A stretch of 64,000 nt of DNA from Nitratireductor mangrovi (GCF_007922615.2 NZ_CP042301.2:620001-684000); one strand, 5' to 3'; positions 36,273-45,895 are shown, numbered from the stretch's first letter. The notes: generated by a model not told the origin, from the sequence alone. Numbers and translations: made by a program.

Positions 36273-38234
36273 ATGGTCATCTCGCCGCTGAAGGCGCTTC
36301 TATTCCTGGCCGGTGGATCGGCCGCAGCCGTCACGACTGCCTACGTTACCGGCGCACTGGACGGTGTCCTCGAGGACCCGCCGGCGATGATCGCTGCGCT
36401 GCCCGACCCGGCAGCCCCCGACGACGCCCCCGGGGAAGCGGTGATCCCGGCTCCCGACAAGCCGGACGCGGCGCCCGCGGCCGGCAACAATGAGGACGCG
36501 CCTCCGGACAAGGCCGAGGTCGTGCCGCCTACCTTCGATCTGGTGCGGGTCGAGCCCGACGGTTCGGTGGTGCTGGCCGGAAAGGCCGCCGCCAACGCTG
36601 CGATCGAGATCATCACCGGAACGACAGTGATTGCGCGCACGACCGCAACGCCGGAAGGCGATTTTGCCGTGGTGCTGGACGATCCGCTGAAGCCCGGCGA
36701 CTACCAGATCGTGCTGCGCTCGACGACGCCCGACAATCTTGTTGCAACGTCGGTCGAGACGGCGCTGGTGTCGGTTCCCGAAACGGCGTCCGGCGAGGTC
36801 CTGGCGCTGGTCGAGGAGCCCGGCAAGCCGAGCAAGCTGATCACTGTGCCCAAGGCCGCGCCGGCCGAGGCTGCGACGGAAGAGGTGGCGCCCGCCGAGG
36901 AGGCCGAGCCGGCCGCAACCGCCGAGGCGCCGGCGCCAGAGACGGAAGAAGCCCCGCCGGCACCGGACACCGCCGAGGCGCCTGCCGTGGAAAGCGAAGC
37001 GCCTGCTGAAGAGACAGCCGCGGCCCCCGCCGAGGCAGGGGAAACGGTTGTCGCCAGGGCGGAGCCGGACCCGGCCGTTGAGCCGGAGGCCGAAGGCATG
37101 GCTGAGGAGCCGCAAGCGGCCGCACCCGAGGCAGCGCCCGCCGACGCTGCCGAAGCGCCGGCCGAGGAGGCCGAGTCGACCCCAGCCGCCGCCGAGCCCG
37201 AGCCTGCGGAAGAGCCCGTCGACGTCGCCAGGGCAGACCCCGCGCCGGCCGAACAGGCCACGCCGGAACCGCCGGCCGCCGAGCCGGCCGCGCAGGCGCC
37301 CGCGCCTGCCGAAGCCGACCGGCCCGTGGTGCTGGTCGAGGCGGTCGAGATCGAGGGCCGCAAGGTCTTCGTTGCCGGCATCGGCCAACCCGGCCTGACG
37401 GTGCGTGTCTATGCCAATGCCGACCTCTTGGGCGAGACCGAAGTGTCGCCCTCCGGCCGCTTCCTGATCGAGACCGAACGCGATCTGCCCGTAGGCGACT
37501 ACATCATTCGTGCCGACCTGCTCGACGATGGCGGCCGCAAGGTGGTGGCGCGCGCCGCCGTGCCGTTCCAGCGCGAGCCCGGCGAGGCGATCGCCGCCGT
37601 GGCGCCGGCGCCGGAAATGCCGGCACCGGTCGTGGTCGAGACCGAACCGCGCGCCGAGACGCCGGCGGAAGCCGACGGTGAAGAAGAATTGGCGATGGCC
37701 AGGGCCGAGGAAAAGCCGGCGATGTCGGCCGACAACGGCGAGACGGAGGCGGCCGAAGCGCCTGCGGCGGCAAAGCCGGAGCCGGAGATGAAGGCGGCAA
37801 CGCCTGCCGGAGAGACGGGCGAGGACACGGCCGGCAAAGAGGCTGCGTCGCCCGAACCGGCCGTCACGTCCGAGAAGCCCGCGCCGGAGGCTGTGGTCGC
37901 GGCCACCGAGCCTGCCGCAGACACCGTGCCCACTGCGCCGGAGGTCGAGGAGGTTCTGGCGCCGAAGCTGCAGCCGGTCGCGAGTGCCGTCATCATCCGG
38001 CGCGGCGACACGCTGTGGCGTATTTCGCGCCGGGTCTACGGTCGCGGCATTCGCTATTCGACCATCTATCTGGCCAATCAGGACCAGATCGAGGATCCGC
38101 ACCGCATCTGGCCGGGACAGGTCTTCCGCGTGCCGGACAAGTCGAATGACGGCGAGGATGCCGACATGCAGGCGATGGAAGACCAGATGACGACCATCGA
38201 GGCGTCGGGCGACGCCGCTTCCGCGATCGAGTAG
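36273..38234 (+). CDS. LysM peptidoglycan-binding protein with Ala/Pro/Glu-rich linkers
   Basis: A 653-residue protein. An N-terminal hydrophobic segment (ALLFLAGGSAAAVTTAYV) anchors or exports it. Two Ig-like beta repeats (about residues 88-175 and 348-440; VRVEPDGSVVLAGKA, VEIEGRKVFVAGIG) are separated and followed by very long Ala/Pro/Glu-rich tracts. The C-terminus is one LysM domain (RRGDTLWRISRRVYGRGIRY), which binds peptidoglycan. This layout is common in Rhizobiales. The compositional bias gives long antisense open frames, which are not genes. Confidence 0.85.
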   Translation: MVISPLKALLFLAGGSAAAVTTAYVTGALDGVLEDPPAMIAALPDPAAPDDAPGEAVIPAPDKPDAAPAAGNNEDAPPDKAEVVPPTFDLVRVEPDGSVVLAGKAAANAAIEIITGTTVIARTTATPEGDFAVVLDDPLKPGDYQIVLRSTTPDNLVATSVETALVSVPETASGEVLALVEEPGKPSKLITVPKAAPAEAATEEVAPAEEAEPAATAEAPAPETEEAPPAPDTAEAPAVESEAPAEETAAAPAEAGETVVARAEPDPAVEPEAEGMAEEPQAAAPEAAPADAAEAPAEEAESTPAAAEPEPAEEPVDVARADPAPAEQATPEPPAAEPAAQAPAPAEADRPVVLVEAVEIEGRKVFVAGIGQPGLTVRVYANADLLGETEVSPSGRFLIETERDLPVGDYIIRADLLDDGGRKVVARAAVPFQREPGEAIAAVAPAPEMPAPVVVETEPRAETPAEADGEEELAMARAEEKPAMSADNGETEAAEAPAAAKPEPEMKAATPAGETGEDTAGKEAASPEPAVTSEKPAPEAVVAATEPAADTVPTAPEVEEVLAPKLQPVASAVIIRRGDTLWRISRRVYGRGIRYSTIYLANQDQIEDPHRIWPGQVFRVPDKSNDGEDADMQAMEDQMTTIEASGDAASAIE

Positions 38235-38266
38235 ACGTTTTTGCTAGCCGACGTTGCGCCGGGGCA

Positions 38267-38297
38267 ATTCATCGTATATCGTCGATTTACGATGAAT
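38267..38297. promoter_or_regulatory. Candidate operator of the ArsR gene
   Basis: Perfect 10-bp inverted repeat ATTCATCGTA (38267-38276) and TACGATGAAT (38288-38297), 11-base spacer. The right arm covers the arsR start codon, so binding would block both transcription and translation. Such dyads are typical of ArsR-family autoregulation. Confidence 0.7.
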
Positions 38298-38621
38298 ATC
38301 GCGGCCGCAACAACCTGCCTGAAACCCGACGGTACCGCCCTGCCGGCGCTTGCCGCCGGCTTCGCGGCACTTGCCCATCCGGCCCGTCTGCGCATCCTTT
38401 GCCATCTCGCCGGCCGTGAAGCGTGCTGCTGCCGCGAGATCGTCGACGAGATCGACCTTGCCCAGTCCACGGTCTCGCAGCATCTCAAGGTGCTGGTCGA
38501 GGCCGGGCTGGTGCGCTACCGGCCCGAGAACCGGCGTTCGCAATACACGGTCGATCGCGAGGCCGTCGCCCGCCTCTCGGGCAGCGCGTCGACCTTCCTC
38601 GCCGGCTGCTGCGACCAATAG
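38292..38621 (+). CDS. ArsR family transcriptional regulator
   Basis: A 109-residue winged-helix repressor with the core AALAHPARLRILCHLAGREACCCREIVDEIDLAQSTVSQHLKVL (shown in parts; HTH helix is QSTVSQHLKVLVEAG). The Cys triplet at about residues 46-48 in ACCCREIV sits where ArsR proteins bind As(III)/Sb(III), so a metal-thiol signal is likely. Another cysteine pair ends the chain (GCCDQ). The start lies inside its own operator dyad, without a normal ribosome site. It is 45 bases ahead of the Atm1-type exporter, probably in the same operon. Confidence 0.88.
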   Translation: MNIAAATTCLKPDGTALPALAAGFAALAHPARLRILCHLAGREACCCREIVDEIDLAQSTVSQHLKVLVEAGLVRYRPENRRSQYTVDREAVARLSGSASTFLAGCCDQ

Positions 38622-38666
38622 CGACAAGGGCGGCTGCGACGCCGCGACAAACCCCGGGAGCCATCC

Positions 38667-40559
38667 TTGGCCGACAAGACCGTTTCCGCCGAATCCGGCT
38701 CGACGCTGCAGACGCTGCGCAATTTATGGCCCTATATGTGGCCCGCCGACCGCGCCGACCTGAAGATGCGGGTCGTGTGGGCGACGCTTTTCCTCGTCAC
38801 CGCCAAGCTCGTGCTGCTCCTGGTGCCTTATTTCTTCAAATGGGCGACCGACGCGCTCGACGGCGACCTGTCGGCTCTGCCTGCCTTGCCCGCTTTCCTC
38901 ATCGCGCCGGTGATGCTGGTCGTCGCCTATAATGTCGTGCGCCTGGTGCAGCTTGGTTTCAACCAGCTGCGCGACGCCCTGTTCGCGCGTGTCGGCCAGC
39001 ATGCGGTGCGCCAGCTCGCCTACAGGACCTTCGTGCACCTGCACACGCTGTCGCTGCGCTTTCACCTCGAGCGCCGCACCGGCGGCCTGTCGCGCATCAT
39101 CGAGCGCGGCGTGAAGGGCATCGAGACGATCGTCCGCTTCACCATCCTCAACACGCTGCCGACCGTGATCGAGTTCGCGCTGGTCGCGATCGTGTTCGCG
39201 GTCGCCTATGGCTGGAGCTACGTCGCCGTCATCGCCGTCACCGTCTGGCTCTACACCTGGTTCACGGTCAGGGCGAGCGACTGGCGCATCGGCATCCGTC
39301 GCGAGATGAACGACAGCGACACCGACGCCAACACCAAGGCGATCGATTCGCTGCTCAATTTCGAGACGGTCAAATATTTCGGCAACGAGGCGATGGAAGC
39401 GCGCCGCTTCGACCGCTCGATGGCCCGCTACGAGGTGGCCGCGACCCGCATCTGGACCTCGCTCGGCTGGCTGAACTTCGGCCAGGGCGTCATCTTCGGC
39501 GCCGGCATGGCCACCGTCATGGTGATGTCGGCGCTCGAGGTCGCCGCCGGAACCCACACGCTCGGCGACTTCGTCTTCGTCAACGCCATGCTGATGCAGC
39601 TCTCGATCCCGCTCAACTTCATCGGCTTCATCTACCGCGAGATCAGGCAGGGCCTGACCGACATCGAGCAGATGTTCGACCTTTTGGACGTGCCGCAGGA
39701 AATTACCGACCGGCCGGGCGCCACCGCGCTCGAGGTCAGCGAAGGCGCGATCCGCTTCGACGATGTGCATTTCGCCTATGACGCCAGCCGGCCGATCCTG
39801 AAGGGAATCAGCTTCGAGGTGCCGCCCGGCAAGACCGTGGCGATCGTTGGCCCGTCCGGGGCCGGCAAGTCGACCATCTCGCGGCTGCTGTTCCGCTTCT
39901 ACGATATCCAGCAAGGCACGATCACCATCGACGGCCAGGATGTGCGCGACGTCACCCAGGAAAGCCTGCGCGGCGCCATCGGCATGGTCCCGCAGGACAC
40001 GGTGCTCTTCAACGACACCATCGCCTACAATATCCGTTACGGCCGCACCGAGGCGGGCGACGAGGAGGTCGAAAAGGCCGCCGATCTCGCCCAGATAGGC
40101 GCTTTCATCGCGCAGCTGCCGGAAGGTTATCGCACCATGGTCGGCGAACGCGGCCTCAAGCTCTCCGGCGGCGAGAAGCAGCGCGTGGCGATCGCCCGCA
40201 CCATCCTCAAGGCGCCGCCGATCCTGATTCTCGACGAGGCGACCTCGGCGCTGGACACCCACACCGAGCAGGAGATCCAGAGCGCGCTCGACCTGGTCAG
40301 CCGCGGCCGCACGACGCTGGTCATCGCGCACCGGCTGTCCACCGTCATCGCCGCCGACGAGATCATCGTCTTGAAGGACGGCGTGATCGCGGAGCGCGGC
40401 ACCCATCGTGCGCTGCTCGATTGCCGCGGTCTTTACGCCGAGATGTGGGACCGCCAGCGCGAGGCGACCGAAGCCGAGGAGAAGCTGCGCCGCGCCCGCG
40501 AGACCGACGAGATGGGCGTCATTGTCCGCCGGCGGACGGCCGAGGTCGGAGAGGCCTGA
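38667..40559 (+). CDS. Atm1-type ABC exporter
   Basis: A 630-residue half-transporter with an N-terminal six-helix membrane domain and a C-terminal ATPase. Walker A is GPSGAGKST, the signature is LSGGEKQR and Walker B ILILDEATS. FHLERRTGGLSRIIERGVKGIE and NEAMEARRFD match the Atm1/heavy-metal-tolerance group. Bacterial Atm1 exports glutathione-metal or polysulfide species. TTG start with GGGAG eight bases upstream. Its place behind an ArsR with a Cys triplet suggests metal or thiol stress control. Confidence 0.93.
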   Translation: MADKTVSAESGSTLQTLRNLWPYMWPADRADLKMRVVWATLFLVTAKLVLLLVPYFFKWATDALDGDLSALPALPAFLIAPVMLVVAYNVVRLVQLGFNQLRDALFARVGQHAVRQLAYRTFVHLHTLSLRFHLERRTGGLSRIIERGVKGIETIVRFTILNTLPTVIEFALVAIVFAVAYGWSYVAVIAVTVWLYTWFTVRASDWRIGIRREMNDSDTDANTKAIDSLLNFETVKYFGNEAMEARRFDRSMARYEVAATRIWTSLGWLNFGQGVIFGAGMATVMVMSALEVAAGTHTLGDFVFVNAMLMQLSIPLNFIGFIYREIRQGLTDIEQMFDLLDVPQEITDRPGATALEVSEGAIRFDDVHFAYDASRPILKGISFEVPPGKTVAIVGPSGAGKSTISRLLFRFYDIQQGTITIDGQDVRDVTQESLRGAIGMVPQDTVLFNDTIAYNIRYGRTEAGDEEVEKAADLAQIGAFIAQLPEGYRTMVGERGLKLSGGEKQRVAIARTILKAPPILILDEATSALDTHTEQEIQSALDLVSRGRTTLVIAHRLSTVIAADEIIVLKDGVIAERGTHRALLDCRGLYAEMWDRQREATEAEEKLRRARETDEMGVIVRRRTAEVGEA

Positions 40560-40648
40560 TGGGCGTCGCCATGGTCGCGCCACGCGTTGCGGCGCAAGGT
40601 CGTTTCCGCTAAGCATCCGGCTCTGAAAAACCGGAGCCCGCCACGGCG

Positions 40649-41347
40649 ATGAGCCTGCAGCAATCGATCCGCAACGCCCTCGTTCCCGTGCACCGCGAGG
40701 GCTGGCCCTTTGTCGGCGCCTTTGCCGGTGCGGCCATCATTCTGGGCGTCTTCTCGACCAGCCTGTTCTGGATCGGCGTAGCGCTGACCGCCTGGTGCGC
40801 CTATTTCTTCCGCGACCCCGAGCGCGTGACCCCGGTCGACGACCGGCTCGTCGTCAGCCCCGCCGACGGCATCGTGTCGAATGTCGGGCCGGCCATGCCG
40901 CCACGCGAGCTCGGTCTCGGCGATGTCGAGATGCTGCGCATCTCCGTGTTCATGAACGTCTTTTCCTGCCACATCAACCGCGCCCCGGTGCGCGGCCGGC
41001 TGAGCCGCATCGAGCATCGCGCCGGCAAGTTCCTCAACGCCGAGCTCGACAAGGCGAGCCGCGAGAACGAACGCAACAGCCTGCTGATCGAAAGCCCCAA
41101 CGGTCCGGTCGCCACGGTGCAGATCGCCGGGCTCGTGGCGCGCCGCATCGTCTGCTGGGTCGAGGAGGAGACCGATATCGCCGTCGGCGAGCGCATCGGG
41201 CTGATCCGCTTCGGCTCGCGCGTCGACGTCTTCCTGCCGGCGGGCGCGGTGGCGCGCGTCGCCGTCGGCCAGACCTCGATTGCCGGCGAGACGGTGATCG
41301 CCGAGTTCGGCGCACCGGCTTCGGCGCCGCTGATGCGGGTATCGTGA
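40649..41347 (+). CDS. psd: Phosphatidylserine decarboxylase proenzyme
   Basis: A 232-residue Psd of the short PSD-A type, which self-cleaves before a Ser to make a pyruvoyl group and then decarboxylates phosphatidylserine to phosphatidylethanolamine. The conserved segment is [13 protein letters not shown], with the Gly-Ser cleavage site, and [16 protein letters not shown] lies in the core. A hydrophobic N-terminus anchors it. It is followed by pssA after three bases. Confidence 0.94.
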   Translation: MSLQQSIRNALVPVHREGWPFVGAFAGAAIILGVFSTSLFWIGVALTAWCAYFFRDPERVTPVDDRLVVSPADGIVSNVGPAMPPRELGLGDVEMLRISVFMNVFSCHINRAPVRGRLSRIEHRAGKFLNAELDKASRENERNSLLIESPNGPVATVQIAGLVARRIVCWVEEETDIAVGERIGLIRFGSRVDVFLPAGAVARVAVGQTSIAGETVIAEFGAPASAPLMRVS

Positions 41348-41350
41348 CCG

Positions 41351-42160
41351 GTGGCTGACGGCCTCGAACCGGGCAGCGCACCGAGACGCGACCCGCGCGG
41401 GCCGCGCATCCGCGAAATCCCGCTGCGCATGGTGATCCCGAACCTGGTCACCGTGCTCGCCATCTGCGCCGGGCTGACCGGCATTCGTCTGGCCTTCGAA
41501 CACCGCATCGAGTTGGCCGTCGCCATGGTGCTGCTCGCCGCCTTCCTCGACGGCGTCGACGGCCGTGTGGCGAGGGCGCTGAAAGCGACGTCGAAGTTCG
41601 GCGCCGAGATGGATTCTCTGGCCGACATCGTCAATTTCGGCGTCGCGCCGGGGCTGGTGCTTTACGCCTTTCTGCTCGACCGCGCGGGTGCGCCGGGCTG
41701 GATCGCCGCGCTGCTTTTCGCCATCGCCTGCGGGCTGCGGCTCGCGCGTTTCAACGTCATGGACCACGATCCGGGCAAGGGTTGGCGCGCCGGCTATTTT
41801 ACCGGCGTGCCGGCCCCGGCTGGCGCCATGCTGGTGCTGCTGCCGGCCTATCTGAGCTTTCTGGGCGTCGAGCATTCGCGGGGCTTTGCCTGGTTTTCCT
41901 GCGCTTTCACGCTGCTGGTCGCCGTCCTGCTGGTGAGCCGCATTCCGGTCTGGTCGGGCAAGAACCTCGGCCGCATCCGCGGCGACATGGTCATGCCGCT
42001 GATCCTTCTGATCGTCTTTTACGTGCTGTTGCTGATCAACTATCCCTGGCACACGATGAGCGTGACAGCGCTCGCCTATCTCTGCTTCATCCCCCTGAGC
42101 TGGCTCGGCTACCGCCGCCGCGAGGCGCGCGACGGGCCGGACGAGGGGGGGGAGGGCTGA
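41351..42160 (+). CDS. pssA: CDP-diacylglycerol-serine O-phosphatidyltransferase
   Basis: A 269-residue membrane enzyme that makes phosphatidylserine from CDP-diacylglycerol and serine. The CDP-alcohol phosphotransferase motif appears as DGVDGRVARALKATSKFGAE plus MDSLAD, with the metal-binding Asp residues, followed by several transmembrane helices. GTG start three bases after psd. The pair psd-pssA is the usual phosphatidylethanolamine operon. Confidence 0.94.
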   Translation: MADGLEPGSAPRRDPRGPRIREIPLRMVIPNLVTVLAICAGLTGIRLAFEHRIELAVAMVLLAAFLDGVDGRVARALKATSKFGAEMDSLADIVNFGVAPGLVLYAFLLDRAGAPGWIAALLFAIACGLRLARFNVMDHDPGKGWRAGYFTGVPAPAGAMLVLLPAYLSFLGVEHSRGFAWFSCAFTLLVAVLLVSRIPVWSGKNLGRIRGDMVMPLILLIVFYVLLLINYPWHTMSVTALAYLCFIPLSWLGYRRREARDGPDEGGEG

Positions 42161-42226
42161 TCGGTCCCACACCCGGCGCCTGCCCCCGGCATAGCTCCGA
42201 TTTCCAAGTCCCAAGGAGAAAAAACC

Positions 42227-42571
42227 ATGACCATCCGCCGCATCGAACCCGGCAAGCGCATGAGCCAGGCCGTGATCCACAACGGCACCGTCTATCTCGC
42301 CGGCCAGGTCGGAACGCCCGGCAAGCCGGTCGCCGAGCAGACGAAGGACGTCCTCGCCGCGGTCGACCGCCAGCTTGCCGCCGCCGGCACCGACAAGTCG
42401 AAGCTGCTGCAGGCCACGATCTGGCTCGCCGACATGCGCGACTTCGCGGCCATGAACGAGGTCTGGGAGGCCTGGATCGATCCGGCCAACCCGCCGGCGC
42501 GTGCCACCGGCGAGGCGCGGCTGGCCGCCCCCGACCTTCTGGTCGAGATCATCATCGTCGCTGCCGCGTAA
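42227..42571 (+). CDS. RidA family deaminase
   Basis: A 114-residue YjgF/RidA-family protein. The core includes SQAVIHNGTVYLAGQVG and a C-terminal ARATGEARLAAPDLLVEI. The family hydrolyses reactive enamines and imines from PLP enzymes. The arginine usually needed for RidA activity may be the one in ARATGEARL. AAGGAGAA lies about eight bases before the ATG. Confidence 0.9.
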   Translation: MTIRRIEPGKRMSQAVIHNGTVYLAGQVGTPGKPVAEQTKDVLAAVDRQLAAAGTDKSKLLQATIWLADMRDFAAMNEVWEAWIDPANPPARATGEARLAAPDLLVEIIIVAAA

Positions 42572-42589
42572 GCGCTCGTCGAGCAAAAG

Positions 42590-42613
42590 GGAAGGGCGGT
42601 CGCCCGCCCTTCC
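42590..42613. terminator. Candidate terminator between ridA and the FMO gene
   Basis: GGAAGGGCGG/CCGCCCTTCC, a perfect 10-bp stem with a 4-base loop, between two convergent genes. No T-run follows on either side, so termination strength is uncertain. Confidence 0.5.
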
Positions 42614-42654
42614 AGTTGCCGCCCGGAGGGAGCCCGGCCGGCGAGGGAGGCCTG

Positions 42655-44145
42655 TCAGGCGGCGCGGTATTGCGGCGTCGAGGCGAGGTAGCGCGCAAAC
42701 GCGTCGGCATTGGGCGGCGTCAGGTTTTCCGCCAGCGGATTGCGCCGCCTGACCCTGGCGCCCATGTCGGCCAGAAGCTCGTCGAAATGCTTGAAATGGT
42801 AGGGCGCCACGCAGAGCCCGCCATAGACGCCTGCGGCCGGCCGCTCCTTGCGCTTCCAGTTGAGCATCATCTCGATGTTGCGGTTCATCTCTTCCGCGCT
42901 CGGCTGGCGCGCCAGCATGCCATCGGCGTAGCGCACCAGCCAGTTGGCGGCGAGTTCGGCGCTGAGCACGGTGCAGAAGGAGGAGTTGAAGCCGACGAAT
43001 CCCATGTCCGGCAGGTCGGGATTGGCGATGATGCGATAGAGCCGGTACTGGCCGTCGCGCTCGACGAGCTTCTGCCGGTATTCCTCCGGCAGGAACGGCA
43101 CGCCGAGTTTCCAGCCGACCGCCTGGATGGCGATATCGGCCGCCACCCGCTCGCCGCCGGTGAGAAACACGGTTCCGGGCTCGTAGCGCGCGAACGTGCC
43201 TTGGATGGCGCGGATGCGGCCGTCGGCGACCATGTCGAAGAACCCGGGCGTGACGATCGGCACCGAGCAATTGATGCCGCGCTCGATCGGCTCGTTGGGT
43301 TTCAGCCCGGTCTTCTTCAGCTTGAGCTGCATGGTCAGCAGGCTCTCCAGCGCCCGCCAGTTGGCCCACACGAAAGGCTTGGCGATCGCGTGGTTGGCCC
43401 GCGCCAGCCATGACTGGCCCCAGCCCGGGAACATCTTTTCCTGGGCGCGGATATAGAGGATGCGCTTGAAGTTGATCAGCCCGCCGATGAAGTAGGGGAT
43501 CCGCCAGACCGATTCCAGATAGACGATGGTGACGGCGGCGGCGCCGGACTTGACCGCATTGACGGCGATGTCGGTCGCGGATTTGGAAAAGCCGAGCACC
43601 ACCACCTTCCGGCCCCTGAGCGCGGCCGGGTCGGTGTATTCGGACGAATGCATGACCTTGCCGCCGGCGGCGACGAAATCGTCCTGGCCGGGATGGGTCA
43701 GCACGTTCTTTTCGGAGAACTGGCCGGTGCAGATGGCGACGAAGTCGAAATCCTCTCCGGTCGAAGCTCCATCCTTGTCTTCCAGCTTCAGCGTCCAGCC
43801 TCTGGCGCCGCCGCCCCGCCGCTCCATGCCGGCGACCCGCGTCTGGTAGCGGATCAGCGGCACGATGCCGTTTTCCGCGGCGTAATCTTCGAGATAGGCA
43901 TGCACCTGCGGCCCCTTCGGCCATTCCGGGTAGTCGCCCGGCATCGCTTTCGAGGTGTAGCGATAGAGGTCCTTCGGGCTTTGCGTCTGCACGTCGGGAT
44001 AGGAGCGCGACGGCTCCCAGACGCCGCCCAGCCCTTGGCTGCGCTCGATGACCGTCACCTCATGTCCGCGTTCCTTGAACGCCTTGGCGGCGGCAAGCCC
44101 GCTGACGCCGGCGCCGATGACGGCGACCTTTTTCTTCTCGACCAT
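42655..44145 (-). CDS. Flavin-containing monooxygenase
   Basis: A 496-residue FAD/NADPH enzyme. The FAD-binding motif is GAGVSGLAAAKAFKERGHEV, followed by GLGGVWEPS. The NADP-binding glycine motif appears in KVVVLGFSKSATDIA and the FMO segment in VHAYLEDYAAENGI. FMO-like enzymes oxidise nitrogen, sulfur or carbonyl substrates. It follows the cupin gene on the same strand, with 107 bases between. Confidence 0.9.
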   Translation of the reverse strand: MVEKKKVAVIGAGVSGLAAAKAFKERGHEVTVIERSQGLGGVWEPSRSYPDVQTQSPKDLYRYTSKAMPGDYPEWPKGPQVHAYLEDYAAENGIVPLIRYQTRVAGMERRGGGARGWTLKLEDKDGASTGEDFDFVAICTGQFSEKNVLTHPGQDDFVAAGGKVMHSSEYTDPAALRGRKVVVLGFSKSATDIAVNAVKSGAAAVTIVYLESVWRIPYFIGGLINFKRILYIRAQEKMFPGWGQSWLARANHAIAKPFVWANWRALESLLTMQLKLKKTGLKPNEPIERGINCSVPIVTPGFFDMVADGRIRAIQGTFARYEPGTVFLTGGERVAADIAIQAVGWKLGVPFLPEEYRQKLVERDGQYRLYRIIANPDLPDMGFVGFNSSFCTVLSAELAANWLVRYADGMLARQPSAEEMNRNIEMMLNWKRKERPAAGVYGGLCVAPYHFKHFDELLADMGARVRRRNPLAENLTPPNADAFARYLASTPQYRAA

Positions 44146-44252
44146 CGTGATTCCCCTTGTCTGGCGACCGTCGGCGCAAGGCTCCGCCCCGCGGCGCGCT
44201 GCTGCGCGCCGCCCGGACCGCTCGCGGCGGCCGCTTTGTTGCGTTCAGGCGG

Positions 44253-44705
44253 TCAGTCGTTGGCTTCCGGCGGCAGGAAGTCGACCTCGTGATCGGCGGA
44301 GATCTTCACCACCTCCTCCGGATCGGTGAGGTCGTGCAGCCGGTTGAACAATTCTTCCAACTTGCGCGCCGGCGACACCCAGAACATCGCCCGGGCCGGC
44401 TTGTCCGACTTGTTGAAATAGCCGTGCGGGATGCCGCGCGGCATGCGCACCAGGTCGCCGGCTTTCGCCTTCACCCATTCGCCATCGAGCTTCAGGTCCA
44501 ACTCACCCTCCTGCACCAGGATGAACTCGTCCTGGGTCGGATGGACGTGGACAGGCACGAATTGCCCGGGCTCGCTGTTGGTCTCGAACGCGAAGGTGCT
44601 TTCGCATACGGCCTTCGGGAAATAGACCTGGCCGAGGATGTTCCAGGTCTTGCCGTTGAAGCCGGTGCCTTCGCGGGTGATGCCCTTGTCGAGGTTGTCG
44701 CTCAT
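44253..44705 (-). CDS. Cupin-domain protein
   Basis: A 150-residue single-cupin protein with metal ligands in PVHVHPTQDEFILVQEGEL and a second motif PRGIPHGYFN. The ATG at 44705 has GGGAGA six bases upstream. It runs ahead of the FMO gene, and the AraC regulator at 44870 faces away, so these three may form one inducible catabolic unit. The substrate is unknown. Confidence 0.88.
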   Translation of the reverse strand: MSDNLDKGITREGTGFNGKTWNILGQVYFPKAVCESTFAFETNSEPGQFVPVHVHPTQDEFILVQEGELDLKLDGEWVKAKAGDLVRMPRGIPHGYFNKSDKPARAMFWVSPARKLEELFNRLHDLTDPEEVVKISADHEVDFLPPEAND

Positions 44706-44869
44706 GTTGTTCTCCCATTTGTGGCTGGAAAGGCGCGTTCTCGGGACGCCTTTTCCTGCCTGCAAGACTAGACCCGCCGGCGGCCGCTCGGCTGTCCGCA
44801 AAACGAGATCACTATCCGGAAAACGAAATTTTCTGCCATGCGCGGCGTCTTGAAGCGGCAAAAGCTTGG

Positions 44870-45895
44870 ATGGAACGCCAACGGTGCTACACTTTGCCAA
44901 TGTGGGCTGAAGAGGGTTCCCGCCGCGAGCTTCCGCTTTCCCGCCACGTCCTGTTCGACACGGACGATCTCGACTGCGCGCGCGAAAGGGTCGCCCGCAT
45001 TTTCTGCAGCCACCGGCTCGAGATCATCGGCCAGGGGCGCTCCTTCCGCGCGACCCACCGCCATGTGCCCGGCGAGATGATCTCGCTCAACTACATCAGC
45101 TACGGCGCCGACGTGATGATCGATCCCGGCGCGCTCGACAGTTTTTACCTGATCCAGATGCCGATCGCCGGGGCGGCGACGATCCGCAACGGCGGGCGTG
45201 AGTTCCTGACCGGGCCGCAGACCGCATCGGTGCTCAACGCCGATCTGGAGACCCGCATGCGCTGGTGGAGCGGCTGCGGGCAGTTGCTGATCCAGGTCAG
45301 CAAGGCGCCGTTCCTCGCCTTCGCCGAAAAGGTATTCGACCGCGCCCTGCCGGGGCCGCTCGTCTTCGACCCGTGCATCGATTTCACCCGGCCCGAGATG
45401 AATGGCTGGCGTGCCTTGTCGCGGCTTCTGTTCGAGGGCGCGGAAGCCGGCGTCCATTCCGGCATCCAGGCCACCTTCAACGAACAGCGGCTGATGGAGG
45501 CGTTTTTGACCTGGCAGCCGAGCAACATGACGCTGTTCCTCGACCGGTCGGGCCGCGGCGCCGCGCCGCGGCATCTGCGCCGGGCGGAAGAGTTCATCCG
45601 CGAAAACAGCGCTCGCGCCATCACCGTGCTCGACATCGCGCAAGCCGCCGGCGTCACCCCGCGTACGCTGCAACTGGCTTTCAGGGACAGGCACGGCGTG
45701 TCGCCGATGCGCGCCTTGCAGCGCGAACGCATGCGCCGTGTCCGCTTCGACCTGCTCGACGGCGGTGAGGGTGTGTCGGTAACCGACGTGGCGCTGAAAT
45801 GGGGCTTTGCCCATCTCGGCCGTTTTTCCGCCGCCTACCGCCGCGAGTTCGGCGAACTGCCAAGCGAGACCGCGCGCCGCACCCGCGCGAACTGA
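44870..45895 (+). CDS. AraC family regulator
   Basis: A 341-residue regulator: an N-terminal AraC-binding-like (cupin_6 type) ligand domain and a C-terminal AraC DNA-binding domain, with HTH segments ITVLDIAQAAGVTPRTLQLAF and VALKWGFAHLGRFSAAYRRE. The start is uncertain: 44870, or 44900 (MWAEEGS), which is preceded by a TTGGAT/TACACT pair that would make a leaderless message. Its 164-base gap to the divergent cupin gene is the likely operator region. Confidence 0.88.
   Translation: MERQRCYTLPMWAEEGSRRELPLSRHVLFDTDDLDCARERVARIFCSHRLEIIGQGRSFRATHRHVPGEMISLNYISYGADVMIDPGALDSFYLIQMPIAGAATIRNGGREFLTGPQTASVLNADLETRMRWWSGCGQLLIQVSKAPFLAFAEKVFDRALPGPLVFDPCIDFTRPEMNGWRALSRLLFEGAEAGVHSGIQATFNEQRLMEAFLTWQPSNMTLFLDRSGRGAAPRHLRRAEEFIRENSARAITVLDIAQAAGVTPRTLQLAFRDRHGVSPMRALQRERMRRVRFDLLDGGEGVSVTDVALKWGFAHLGRFSAAYRREFGELPSETARRTRAN

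Noticed and set aside
36300..38102. Long minus-strand ORF (600 codons) across the LysM gene
   Set aside because: It mirrors the Ala/Pro/Glu-rich low-complexity coding sequence. The plus strand has a signal anchor and a LysM domain.
40433..43924. Minus-strand ORF of 1163 codons spanning psd, pssA, ridA and part of FMO
   Set aside because: It covers several well-supported genes in other frames. GC-rich third positions keep such frames open by chance.
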